From: Stenotrophomonas rhizophila
Lineage (GTDB): Bacteria > Pseudomonadota > Gammaproteobacteria > Xanthomonadales > Xanthomonadaceae
DNA length: 64,000 nucleotides
Direction of reading: 5' to 3'
Assembly: GCF_020857975.1 (NCBI RefSeq)
Contig: NZ_JACWUO010000001.1
Coordinates: forward strand, 1 to 64,000
Under the pieces are notes generated by a model that worked only from the letters and a program-made list of their open reading frames with translations, was not told where the DNA came from and made no database searches. The position numbers and the translations under genes were made by a program. Shown here piece by piece: positions 45,882-54,982 of this stretch; within the stretch, counting starts at the first letter, position 1, and the number at the start of each line of letters is the position of its first letter.

Positions 45882-45927
45882 ACCGATCCGGCATGCCCGA
45901 CGCGGACGGCAGGAGTAGAATGGCGCG

Positions 45928-46638
45928 GTGAATTTCCCTATCCAAGCCATTACCCTGGACCTCGACGACACCCTGTGGCCGTTCGCCCCGATCGGCGCGC
46001 GGATCGACCAGGTACTGTTCGACTGGATGCTGCAGCACAGCCCCGCCACCGCCGCGATGTACCCGGTGGCGGCGATGCGCGAACTGCGTGAGCGTTCCTT
46101 CCACGACAACCCGCAGCTGCACCATGACCTGAGCGCGTTGCGCCGGCTGACCCTGCGCGAAGCGCTGGAGCGCAGCGGCGCCGACCTGGCCCTGCTGGAA
46201 CCGGCCTACGAAGCGTTCTACGCCGCGCGCAACCAGGTGGAGTTCTACCCCGACGCGCTGGACGCACTGGCACGGATCGCCGCCAGGGTGCCGGTGGCCG
46301 CGCTCAGCAATGGCAATGCCGACCTGCAGCGGATCGGCGTGGCGCACCATTTCAGTTTCCAGCTGGGCTCGCGCGAACACGGCGCGGCCAAGCCGGCGGC
46401 CAGCATCTTCCATGCCGCCTGCGACCGCCTCGGGGTTGCCCCGGCCCAGGTGCTGCACGTAGGCGACCACGCCGAGATGGACGTGGCCGGCGCGATCCAG
46501 GCCGGCCTGCGTGGCTGCTGGATCAACCGCGAGGCGCACGCCTGGAACCATCCTTCGCTGCAGCCCGACCTGCAGTTCGACAGCTTGACCGGGCTGGCCG
46601 ACTGGCTAGATGCCAACGCATCGGCCGCGCACGCCTGA
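45928..46638 (+). CDS. HAD-superfamily phosphatase (YigB-like)
   Basis: 236-residue cytosolic hydrolase. Motif I DLDDTLWP gives nucleophile Asp11 and acid/base Asp13; motif II is in ALSNGNADL; motif III Lys in AAKPAAS; motif IV HVGDHAEMDVAGA. A helical cap lies between motifs I and II, as in YigB (FMN phosphatase). The start is GTG 45928, only seven bases after TAGAAT (45915-45920), a -10-like box, so the transcript may be leaderless. The aminopeptidase gene follows after 23 bases. Confidence 0.88.
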   Translation: MNFPIQAITLDLDDTLWPFAPIGARIDQVLFDWMLQHSPATAAMYPVAAMRELRERSFHDNPQLHHDLSALRRLTLREALERSGADLALLEPAYEAFYAARNQVEFYPDALDALARIAARVPVAALSNGNADLQRIGVAHHFSFQLGSREHGAAKPAASIFHAACDRLGVAPAQVLHVGDHAEMDVAGAIQAGLRGCWINREAHAWNHPSLQPDLQFDSLTGLADWLDANASAAHA

Positions 46639-46661
46639 CCACCAACGGAGCCTCACCCCGC

Positions 46662-48032
46662 ATGACCCAGATCAACGGTTTCACCACCGATGCCTCCCAG
46701 GCGCTGCCACTGCACGTGATGAACCGCGAACAGTTCAGCAGCTGGCGCGCGCAGCAGAGCCCGGCACTGGGTGCGTGGGTGGATGCGCAGCACTTCAACG
46801 GCAGCGGCGCCAGCGTGGTGCTGTTGCCCGGCGAGCACGGCCTGGCCGGTGCGATCCTCGGCGTGGGCGATGCCGGCGATGCCTACGCCTATGCGCACGC
46901 CCCGTTCGCGTTGCCCGAGGGCAGCGTATGGCAGCTGGCCGGCACGCTGCCGGTGGAAATGGAGACCCTGCTGCACCTGGGCTGGGGCCTGGGCAGCTAC
47001 CGCTTCAGCCGCTACCGCAAGCCCAACCGCGCCCCGGCGCAGCTGGCCGCCACCCCGTCGGCGGAAGTGCGCGACGTGGTGATTGCCAGCCTGCGCGTGC
47101 GCGACTGGGTCAACACGCCCACCGAAGACATGGGCCCGCAGCAGCTGGAAGACGCCGCGCGCGAACTGGCGGCCGCGCACGGTGCGCAGATCGAAGTGAT
47201 CACCGGCGATGCGCTGCTGGAGCAGAACTTCCCGTCCATCCATGCGGTGGGCCGCGCCTCGCATCGCGCGCCGCGGCTGATCGCGCTGCGCTGGGGCAAC
47301 GAAGGCCAGCCGCACGTGGCGCTGGTCGGCAAGGGCGTGTGCTTCGATACCGGCGGGCTGGACATCAAGCCCGGCGATGGCATGCGCAACATGAAGAAGG
47401 ACATGGGCGGCGCGGCGCATGCGCTGGCCCTGGCCGGGCTGGTCATGGCACGGCAGCTGCCGGTGCGGCTGACCCTGCTGATTGCCGCGGTGGAAAACGC
47501 GATCGGCCCCGATGCGTTCCGCCCCGGCGAGGTGATCGCCACCCGCAAGGGCCTGAGCATCGAGATCGACAACACCGACGCCGAAGGGCGGGTGATCCTG
47601 GCCGATGCGCTGACCTACGCCAGCGAGCAGCAGCCGGAAATCGTGCTGGACTTCGCCACCCTCACCGGCGCGGCGCGCATCGCGCTGGGGCCGGACCTGC
47701 CGGCGCTGTTCAGCAACGACGACACCCTGGCCCAGCAGTGGCTGCAGGCCGGCGAACAGACCCGCGACCCGGTCTGGCGCATGCCGCTGTGGCGCCCGTA
47801 CCTGCGCTACCTGCACAGCAACATCGCCGACCTGGCCAATGCCGGCTCGCGCATGGCCGGCTCGGTCACCGCCGCGCTGTACCTGGAGCGCTTCATCGCC
47901 GAGGGCCAGAAGTGGGCGCACCTGGATGTGTACGCCTGGAACGACGGCGAACGCCCGGGCCGCCCGGCCGGCGGCGAAGCGCTGGCGCTGCGCTCGGCCT
48001 GGGCGATGCTGCAGGCGCGTTACGCCGGCTGA
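46662..48032 (+). CDS. M17 leucyl aminopeptidase family protein
   Basis: 456-residue cytosolic metallo-aminopeptidase. The C-terminal catalytic domain has both signatures: KGVCFDTGGLDIKPGDGMRNMKKDMGGAA (metal-binding Lys/Asp) and the family box NTDAEGRVILADAL. The N-terminal half is the less conserved macro-like domain. It removes N-terminal residues from peptides, probably as a hexamer with two Zn2+ or Mn2+ ions. It is somewhat shorter than E. coli PepA (503). It probably shares a transcript with the HAD gene and ends at a strong terminator. Confidence 0.93.
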   Translation: MTQINGFTTDASQALPLHVMNREQFSSWRAQQSPALGAWVDAQHFNGSGASVVLLPGEHGLAGAILGVGDAGDAYAYAHAPFALPEGSVWQLAGTLPVEMETLLHLGWGLGSYRFSRYRKPNRAPAQLAATPSAEVRDVVIASLRVRDWVNTPTEDMGPQQLEDAARELAAAHGAQIEVITGDALLEQNFPSIHAVGRASHRAPRLIALRWGNEGQPHVALVGKGVCFDTGGLDIKPGDGMRNMKKDMGGAAHALALAGLVMARQLPVRLTLLIAAVENAIGPDAFRPGEVIATRKGLSIEIDNTDAEGRVILADALTYASEQQPEIVLDFATLTGAARIALGPDLPALFSNDDTLAQQWLQAGEQTRDPVWRMPLWRPYLRYLHSNIADLANAGSRMAGSVTAALYLERFIAEGQKWAHLDVYAWNDGERPGRPAGGEALALRSAWAMLQARYAG

Positions 48033-48059
48033 CCGCCGCGTGCCGACGGCTGCCTCCAC

Positions 48060-48090
48060 AGATCCCCGCTTCGGCGGGGATCTGCGTTTG
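48060..48090 (+). terminator. Rho-independent-type terminator after the aminopeptidase
   Basis: A perfect 10-bp stem AGATCCCCGC / GCGGGGATCT (48060-48069, 48074-48083) carries an extra-stable TTCG tetraloop. A short T-rich tail (GCGTTTG) follows. Confidence 0.85.
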
Positions 48091-48216
48091 ACAGCGCCGG
48101 AAGCTGTCCGGCGTCGGTTGGAATACTTGTCGAAAATGTGAATATCGGCCGGACCGCTGTTCTGAGACCATGCCTGCATCGCCCACCCACACGCATCGTG
48201 AAGGCAGGAAACCCGC

Positions 48217-49329
48217 ATGTCACTCTTCGGCTATACCCGCGCCGGCCGCCCGCCCGGCGCCCCGCGGCCGCCCTCGCCGCTGCTGTGGCTGGCCCTGATC
48301 GCGCTGATTGCCGGGCTGCTGGTGCTGGCCTTCGCCTGGCTGGCCGGCTGGATCGGCCGCGACCGCGCCACCGCGCAGGCCTTCACCGACAGCATCGAAG
48401 CCACCGGCCCGCCGCACCCGGGTTTCCGCCGCGCGCACAGCAAGGGCGTGTGCGTCAGCGGCAGCTTCCAGGGCACGGCGGAGGGCGCGGCGCTGAGTGC
48501 GGCACGGGTGTTCCGGCAGCCGCAGGTGCCGGTACTGGGCCGGCTGTCGATCGGCGGCGGCGACCCGCATGGCGCCGACGCCAATGCACGGGTGCGCAGC
48601 ATGGCGCTGCAGCTGGTCAGCGATGACGGCCAGGAATGGCGCACGGCCATGAACAGCTTCCCGTTCTTCGCCGTGCCCACGGCCGAGGCCTTCCTCGAAC
48701 AGACCCGCGCCGGCATCCCCGACCCGGCCACCGGCAAGCCGGACCCGGCGAAGATGGCCGCGGTGCTGGACAAGTACCCCAGCGCGCGCGCCTTCCAGCA
48801 GTGGGCCAAGACCGCACCGTGGTCCAACAGCTGGGCCAATACCGCCTATAACGGGGTCAACAGTTTCCGCTTCACCGCCGCCGACGGCAGCCATCGCCAC
48901 GTGCGCTGGAGCATGCGGCCGCAGGCGGCGTTCGTGGAGATGACGGCCGCCCAGCGCGCGCAGGCCGGGCTGGACTATCTGGCCGATGAGTTCCAGCAGC
49001 GGCTGGCCCAGGGCCCGGTGCGCTGGGAGATGTGGGTGACCATCGCCGAAGCCGGCGACCCGATCGACGACCCGTCGCAGGTGTGGCCGATGCAGCGCCG
49101 CCAGGTCAAGGTGGGCACGCTCAGCCTGGTGTCGATGCAGCCGCAGGCGCAGGGCGCCTGCCGCGACCTCAACTACGATCCGTTGATCCTGCCCAGCGGC
49201 ATCGGCGGCAGCAATGATCCGATCCTGGCAGCGCGTTCGGCGGTGTATTCGCAGTCATTCAACCGCCGCGAGCGCGAGATCGCCAGTGGCAAGGGCGCCG
49301 CCGCCACCGGCAAGGAAGGTACACGATGA
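48217..49329 (+). CDS. Membrane-anchored catalase-fold heme peroxidase (SrpA-like)
   Basis: 370 residues. An N-terminal transmembrane helix (about 22-46) anchors a periplasmic mini-catalase domain. Key heme-site residues are conserved: distal His74 (RRAHSKGVCVSGSF), Asn146 (AMNSFPFF) and proximal Tyr344 (RSAVYSQSFNRRE). The domain is shorter than true catalases and belongs to the catalase-related peroxidases, which often need an electron donor. The cytochrome b561 gene overlaps its stop by four bases (ATGA, 49326), suggesting electrons come from the quinol pool. The upstream region is AT-richer (48118-48150) and probably holds the promoter. Confidence 0.9.
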   Translation: MSLFGYTRAGRPPGAPRPPSPLLWLALIALIAGLLVLAFAWLAGWIGRDRATAQAFTDSIEATGPPHPGFRRAHSKGVCVSGSFQGTAEGAALSAARVFRQPQVPVLGRLSIGGGDPHGADANARVRSMALQLVSDDGQEWRTAMNSFPFFAVPTAEAFLEQTRAGIPDPATGKPDPAKMAAVLDKYPSARAFQQWAKTAPWSNSWANTAYNGVNSFRFTAADGSHRHVRWSMRPQAAFVEMTAAQRAQAGLDYLADEFQQRLAQGPVRWEMWVTIAEAGDPIDDPSQVWPMQRRQVKVGTLSLVSMQPQAQGACRDLNYDPLILPSGIGGSNDPILAARSAVYSQSFNRREREIASGKGAAATGKEGTR

Positions 49330-49901
49330 ACCGCGATGCCGGCCACTTCAACCTCACCGCGCGGGTGCTGCACTGGCTGATGGCGGCGATGATCCTGACC
49401 ATGCTGTTCGTCGGCGTGGGCATGGTCGCCGCGCTGCAGTGGCGGCCGCTGCTGATCGACCTGCACCGCCCGCTGGGCATCGCGATTCTGCTGCTGGTGA
49501 TCGTGCGCCTGTACAACCGCCTGCGCCACCGGCCACCACCGTTGCCGGCCGACCTGCCGGCGTGGCAGGCCGCTGCCGCGCATGCCTCGCACTGGGTGTT
49601 GTACGGGCTGATGCTGGCGATGCCGCTGGTTGGCTGGTCGATGCTGTCGGCCGGCGGCTACCCGATCGTGATGTGGTCCGGCTTCAACCTGCCGGCGATC
49701 GTGCCGCACGACCCGGCGCTGTACGCCGCATTGCGCAACGCGCACAGCCTGCTGGCCTACGCACTGTTCGCCACGGTGGTGGCGCACCTGTCGGCCGCGC
49801 TGTTCCACCTGTGGGTGCGCCGCGACGGCGTGTTCCAGGCGATGGCGAAAGGGTCGGGCACAAGGATTGAGCGCAAAGATCGATCCGCGGAAGCCGACTG
49901 A
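49326..49901 (+). CDS. Cytochrome b561
   Basis: 191-residue inner-membrane di-heme cytochrome with four helices and axial His residues in the expected places: ARVLHWLMAAMI (helix 1), LHRPLGIAI (helix 2), AHASHWVLYGLMLAMPLVGW (helix 3) and NAHSLLAYALFATVVAHLSAALFH (helix 4). Such proteins pass electrons from quinol to periplasmic partners. Coupling to the upstream peroxidase by an ATGA overlap makes that enzyme the likely acceptor. Confidence 0.93.
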   Translation: MNRDAGHFNLTARVLHWLMAAMILTMLFVGVGMVAALQWRPLLIDLHRPLGIAILLLVIVRLYNRLRHRPPPLPADLPAWQAAAAHASHWVLYGLMLAMPLVGWSMLSAGGYPIVMWSGFNLPAIVPHDPALYAALRNAHSLLAYALFATVVAHLSAALFHLWVRRDGVFQAMAKGSGTRIERKDRSAEAD

Positions 49902-50003
49902 TCATGTGATTGGCCAGCCGTTGCATCTGTGAGTTCGATCAAAGCGGCCGCTGCGCATCAGGTCTAGATTTTTCTGGACCAAGGCAGAGCAGAGGTGATG
50001 GCG

Positions 50004-50645
50004 ATGAAGCATGGGATCGGGTGGACATGGCTGCTGGGGATACTGCTGGGGATGGTGCCCGGCTCATCCGCATTGGCCGGGCCGGATACCGGGGGCGTCA
50101 GGCATGTGCTGTCGCTGCGCGTGCTGGTGGACGGTGAGGTGGTGATGAGCCCCAACCTGCGGTTGAGGCCGGGCGTGCCGGCCTCCATCGCGTTGGCCGG
50201 GGAATCGGGCGAGCCGGGATATGCACTGCAGGTGCGGCTGTCCCCGGATCCTGATCGGCCCGGGTCGTACAGCACGCTTGAAGCCACCCTGTGGAAGGGC
50301 GACTACCAGCGCGAGCGTCCGCTGCTGGATACGCGGGCTGTGCTGGATTGGCAACGTATCGACAAGGCAATGCCAATCGCCAGCGTCCGCAGCCGGGACG
50401 GCCGCAGCGTGGAACTGCAAGTGATCTCGCATGCGCGGGTGCTCCCCAGTACGACCACGCCGCTGGCGCAGCCATGCACCGACGCCCGCGCCGCCGTAGA
50501 CGCCGCACCGCGCGACGACGCTGCCCCTGCCGACGCGCCGCCGGTGTGCTGCAGCGCCTCATGTGGCGACGGCAGTGGCCACACCCTGCACTGTTGTGGC
50601 GCCGAGCAATGCTGCGCCTGCGGTGCCTGCTGCTCGAATGCATGA
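50004..50645 (+). CDS. Secreted protein with a cysteine-rich C-terminal tail
   Basis: 213 residues. Signal peptide MKHGIGWTWLLGILLGMVPGSSALA; a beta-rich domain (about 30-150) resembling the general fold of envelope proteins (LRVLVDGEVVMSPNLRLRPGVPASIALAG...YALQVRLSPD); an Ala/Asp/Pro linker; then a tail with 11 Cys in about 50 residues, the last ten packed in CCSASC, HCCGAEQCCACGACC. The tail looks like a metal-binding or heavily disulfide-bonded module. I do not recognise a family. ATG 50004 is favoured because AGAGGTG lies six bases upstream; ATG 49998 and GTG 49995 are alternatives. Confidence 0.75.
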   Translation: MKHGIGWTWLLGILLGMVPGSSALAGPDTGGVRHVLSLRVLVDGEVVMSPNLRLRPGVPASIALAGESGEPGYALQVRLSPDPDRPGSYSTLEATLWKGDYQRERPLLDTRAVLDWQRIDKAMPIASVRSRDGRSVELQVISHARVLPSTTTPLAQPCTDARAAVDAAPRDDAAPADAPPVCCSASCGDGSGHTLHCCGAEQCCACGACCSNA

Positions 50646-50647
50646 CC

Positions 50648-50720
50648 GTAGTGCCGGCCGCTGGCCGGCTCTGCACTGTTGATCAACATCATGAGAAGCC
50701 GGCCAGCGGCCGGCACCACC
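50648..50720. repeat. SMAG-like GTAG repeat, inverted dimer
   Basis: Facing copies at 50648-50670 (GTAGTGCCGGCCGCTGGCCG...) and 50697-50720, spaced by 26 bases exactly as in the 775-850 dimer. The right copy ends CACCACC instead of CACTACC. It lies between the convergent ends of the Cys-rich gene and the response regulator. Confidence 0.85.
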
Positions 50721-50736
50721 GATTCGCCACGGCGGG

Positions 50737-51339
50737 TTACAGCCAGCCTTTCTGCCGGGCCAGCCGATAGGCCTCGATGCGGTTGGCCACGCCCAGCTTG
50801 CCGATGCATTCGGACAGGTAGTTGCGCACGGTGCCGTGCGACAGTCCCAGCTGGGTGGCGATTTCGCTGGCCGAACGGCCATCGCCGGACAGGCGCAGCA
50901 CCTGGCGTTCGCGGTCGTTGAGCGGGTCGGCCTGCGACCACGCATCCAGCGCCAGCTGCGGGTCGATCGCGCGGCCGCCGTGCTGCACCTGGCGCAGTGC
51001 GTCGGCCAGGCGTTCGGCCGGCGCGTCCTTGAGCAGGTAACCGCACACCCCGGCATCCAGCGCGCGGCGCAGGAAGCCCGAGCGCGCGAAGGTGGTGACG
51101 ATCACCACCTTGATCGGCAGGCCCTGGCGGTTGATCCGCTGGGCCAGTTCCAGCCCGGACAGGCCGGGCATTTCGATATCGGTGACCAGGATGTCCGGCT
51201 GCAGCTGCTGCAGCATCCGCCAGGCGCTTTCGCCGTCGGCGGCGCTGCCCAGCACCTCGATATCCGGCTCCAGCCCGAGCAGCGCAGACAACGCGCCGCG
51301 CACCATCGCCTGGTCTTCGGCCAATACGATCCGGATCAT
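50737..51339 (-). CDS. NarL/DesR-type response regulator
   Basis: 200 residues. Receiver domain 1-120 with acidic pair Glu8-Asp9, phospho-acceptor Asp54 (LVTDIEMPG), Thr (VTTFA) and Lys (LLKDAPAERL). The C-terminal LuxR-type helix-turn-helix (about 135-195) reads LNDRERQVLRLSGDGRSASEIATQLGLSHGTVRNYLSECIGKLGV. The VLAEDQAMVRGALSALL start is typical of DesR. It overlaps the kinase gene by four bases. The likely target is the divergent ABC exporter (operator candidate at 52792-52803). Confidence 0.93.
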   Translation of the reverse strand: MIRIVLAEDQAMVRGALSALLGLEPDIEVLGSAADGESAWRMLQQLQPDILVTDIEMPGLSGLELAQRINRQGLPIKVVIVTTFARSGFLRRALDAGVCGYLLKDAPAERLADALRQVQHGGRAIDPQLALDAWSQADPLNDRERQVLRLSGDGRSASEIATQLGLSHGTVRNYLSECIGKLGVANRIEAYRLARQKGWL

Positions 51340-52571
51340 GGCGCGTGTACCGCCGGCAGGGTGGGGGCGCCCGCCGCCTGGGCAGGCAGCGCAGCCACGG
51401 CGGTGGTGGCCGCCGGCAGCGCCACCCGCACCGTCACGCAGGTGCCCTCGCCTTTCAACGACTGCACGGTCAGCGTGCCGCGCAGCGCGGCCACGCGCTC
51501 GCGCATGCCGGTCAGCCCATTGCCATCGACATGCGCGCCGCCGCGGCCGTCATCGCGGATTTCCATCACCACATTGCGCCCTTCCTGCTCGAAGCGTACC
51601 CAGGCCTGATGCGCCTGCGCATGCCGGGCGATATTGGTGGCCGCCTCGCGCAACACCAGCGACAGCGCGCGTTCGGCCTCCGCCGGCATCGGCGGCGGCG
51701 GCATGTAATCCAGGTGCACGTGCTGGTACTCCAGCAACAGCCGCGCCGAAGCCAGCTCGGCGGCCAGGTCGCTGGCGCGGATGCCGGTAACCGCACTGCG
51801 CACTTCGGCCAGGGCCTGGCGTGCGATCGCTTCGGCCTCGGCCACTTCGCGCCGCGAGCCGTCCGGGTCGCGCCCGGCCAGCTTGCGCGACAGTTCCAGC
51901 TTCAAGGTGATCAGCGACAGCGTATGCCCCAACAGGTCATGCAGGTCGCGGCCGATGCGCTCGCGCTCGGCGGTGGCGGCCAGCCGCCGCACTTCGTCCT
52001 GCGACAACTGCAATGCCGCGTCCTTCTCCTGGTTGGCGGTACCCACGTTGACCGCCAGGCTGACGATCACCGCCATGCTGGGAATCCAGATCAGCGCCTG
52101 CCACGGGTAGTGGGCCAGCAGCCCGACGACCACGAACAGCGCGTTCAAGCCCGCCAGCTGCAGCAGATAACGCCCGAAGCCACCGCGCCGCGAGACCCGC
52201 AGCATCACGCAACCGAAGATGAAGTAGCTTACCGCCGACGGATACCACGCCAGCGGCAGCAGGCCCAAGGCCACCATCGACAGCGCATAGCGCGGGGCGT
52301 GATGGCGCGGGGCCAGCAGCACCGCGGTGAACAGGGCCAGGAACAGCGGGTAGGTCACTACGGTCAGCAGCGCCCAACGCAGGCTGTAGCCGCTGCCGAA
52401 CAGCGGGGTCAGGAACACCCACAGCGACCACAGCAGGTGGATCGCATCGGCCCAGGGCGATTTGCCGCGGCGCAGGTTCTCGGCCATCGCAGAGTCCGGC
52501 GCGGGGCGCAGCAGGGAGGCGAGCGGACGCGGCACGGGCAGTTCCAGGGCGGGACGAACAGGCGCGATCAT
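51336..52571 (-). CDS. DesK-type sensor histidine kinase
   Basis: 411 residues. Four to five hydrophobic helices between about 42 and 175, then HisKA_3 with phospho-acceptor His211 (RIGRDLHDLLGHTLSLITLKLEL) and a HATPase domain (REAATNIARHAQAH, then DDGRGG...GNGLTGMRERVAALRG). The membrane-embedded sensor with no large periplasmic loop is the DesK layout, which senses membrane state. The start ATG at 52569-52571 is used; ATG at 52487 is possible. The C-terminal 25 residues are an Ala-rich tail. Confidence 0.92.
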   Translation of the reverse strand: MIAPVRPALELPVPRPLASLLRPAPDSAMAENLRRGKSPWADAIHLLWSLWVFLTPLFGSGYSLRWALLTVVTYPLFLALFTAVLLAPRHHAPRYALSMVALGLLPLAWYPSAVSYFIFGCVMLRVSRRGGFGRYLLQLAGLNALFVVVGLLAHYPWQALIWIPSMAVIVSLAVNVGTANQEKDAALQLSQDEVRRLAATAERERIGRDLHDLLGHTLSLITLKLELSRKLAGRDPDGSRREVAEAEAIARQALAEVRSAVTGIRASDLAAELASARLLLEYQHVHLDYMPPPPMPAEAERALSLVLREAATNIARHAQAHQAWVRFEQEGRNVVMEIRDDGRGGAHVDGNGLTGMRERVAALRGTLTVQSLKGEGTCVTVRVALPAATTAVAALPAQAAGAPTLPAVHAP

Positions 52572-52916
52572 GCCACTTCCAGCCGATGCGCCACAGGCGC
52601 CGGGCGGCCAGGCACCGCGCCAGCACGGTGACGCACAGCGGCACCGGCAGCTGCCCCCACCCGACGCTGGGCCGGGTGCAGCCGGGCCGGTGGTGCAATC
52701 GGGTCGAACATGGGCAGGCTCCCGTGGCGGACAGGGGCAGCATCGCCGGTCGCGATCGGCCCGCCCAGTGGCCGGCGTCAGCGCAAGCGCATGACAGCTG
52801 TCACTGCCGCGATACGGGGCCGGCAGGCATGCTGTGCCCGGCCCGGTGCGCCTGCCGGTTTGCCCCGCCACCGCCGTTGCGGTCACACTCGGCCCGATTC
52901 CCCGTCCAGACTCACG
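52572..52916. other. Divergent promoter region of the kinase and the exporter
   Basis: A 345-bp gap. Besides the palindrome at 52792-52803 I see no conserved structure. An upstream in-frame extension of the HlyD gene (to 52710) is Arg/Ala-rich and unlikely to be translated. Confidence 0.5.
52792..52803. promoter_or_regulatory. Candidate operator TGACAGCTGTCA
   Basis: A perfect 12-bp palindrome located 114 bases before the HlyD start and 221 before the kinase start. A symmetrical site of this kind suits a dimeric NarL/DesR-type regulator such as the one encoded next door. Confidence 0.45.
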
Positions 52917-54155
52917 ATGAACGCATCCGCTGAACTGCTCAAGGAACTCCGCATCGACCGCAAGGCGGGCGCACCGCCGCCGTCCACGCCCCGCCGTGGG
53001 CTGTGGATCGCGCTGGCCGTGGTCGCCCTGGTCCTGCTGGCGGGCATCGGCTGGTTCATGTTCGGCCGGCAGCGCCCGATCGAAGTCAGTACCGCGACGG
53101 TGGTCGCCATCCAGCAGGGCACCGCCAGCAGTTCGGTACTCGATGCCAGCGGCTACGTGGTAGCCCGGCGCATGGCCACGGTGTCGGCCAAGATCACCGG
53201 CAAGGTGCGCGAGGTGATGATCGAGGAAGGCATGCGGGTGGAGGAAGGCCAGGTGATGGCCACGCTGGACCCGATCGATGCCAATGCCCAGCGCAGCCTG
53301 TCGGCCTCGCAGCTGGAAGCGGCGCGCAGCCAGCTGTCCGGCCTGCAGGCGCAGGTGGCCCAGGCCGATGCCGAGGCCGGCCGGCTGCAGGCGCTGGTTG
53401 GCCAGCAGCTGGTGTCGCGCTCGCAGTTCGACCAGGCCATCGCCCAGCGCGACAGCCTGCGCGCGCAGCTGCGCACCGCCCAGCGCAATACCCGCGTGGC
53501 CGACGATGCGCTGGCCATCGCCGACCTGGGGGTGGACAACAACATCGTGCGCGCACCGTTCTCCGGGGTGGTCACCGCCAAGGCTGCCCAGCCGGGCGAG
53601 ATCGTGTCGCCGCTGTCGGCCGGTGGCGGCTTCACCCGCACCGGCATCGGCACCATCGTGGACATGGAATCGCTGGAGATCGAGGTCGAGGTCGGCGAAG
53701 CCTTCATCGGCCGCGTGCAGCCGAAGATGCCGGTGGAAGCCACGCTCAACGCCTATCCGGAGTGGAAGATTCCGGCCGAGGTGATCGCCATCGTCCCCAC
53801 CGCCGACCGCGGCAAGGCCACGGTCAAGGTGCGCGTGGCGCTGAAGGTGAAGGATCCGCGGATCGTGCCGGAGATGGGCGTGCGGGTCAGCTTCCTGGAA
53901 GCGGCCGCACCGGCCCGGGCCGCCGCGCCCACCGGCGTGCGCGTCCCGTCCACGGCACTGGTGCAGCGCGACCAGGCTACCGTGGCCTTCGTGGTCGACC
54001 AGGACCAGCGGGTGCAACAGCGCCCGGTCAGCACCGGGATCGCCCTCAACAACGATCGCCAGATCACCGGCGGCCTGCGTGCCGGCGAGGTGGTGGTGGT
54101 CAACCCGCCGCCGGAACTGCGCGACGGCGGCAAGGTCGTGGAAAAACAGCCGTAA
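52917..54155 (+). CDS. HlyD/MacA-type periplasmic adaptor of an ABC exporter
   Basis: 412 residues. Cytosolic N-terminus, one transmembrane helix (about 33-52), a barrel-sandwich lipoyl half (SAKITGKVREVMIEEGMRVEEGQVMATLDP), a coiled-coil hairpin (about 122-210), the second lipoyl half (IVRAPFSGVVTAKAAQPGEIV), then beta-barrel and membrane-proximal domains. It would link the ABC transporter to an outer-membrane channel. No TolC-like gene is in this window. ATG 52917. The ATPase gene follows after 124 bases. Confidence 0.92.
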   Translation: MNASAELLKELRIDRKAGAPPPSTPRRGLWIALAVVALVLLAGIGWFMFGRQRPIEVSTATVVAIQQGTASSSVLDASGYVVARRMATVSAKITGKVREVMIEEGMRVEEGQVMATLDPIDANAQRSLSASQLEAARSQLSGLQAQVAQADAEAGRLQALVGQQLVSRSQFDQAIAQRDSLRAQLRTAQRNTRVADDALAIADLGVDNNIVRAPFSGVVTAKAAQPGEIVSPLSAGGGFTRTGIGTIVDMESLEIEVEVGEAFIGRVQPKMPVEATLNAYPEWKIPAEVIAIVPTADRGKATVKVRVALKVKDPRIVPEMGVRVSFLEAAAPARAAAPTGVRVPSTALVQRDQATVAFVVDQDQRVQQRPVSTGIALNNDRQITGGLRAGEVVVVNPPPELRDGGKVVEKQP

Positions 54156-54279
54156 CCGGCAGTGCCGACGCGGCACAGGCCGCAGGGCAAGGTGTGCGCG
54201 CCAGCGGTGCCGTACAGGCGCGTGCCGCGCCATGCCGTGCTTCCGTTTTCATTCCCGTTCGATCCTCGGAGAACCACCC

Positions 54280-54969
<690 letters not shown>

Positions 54970-54982
54970 GGAGGATGCCGCG

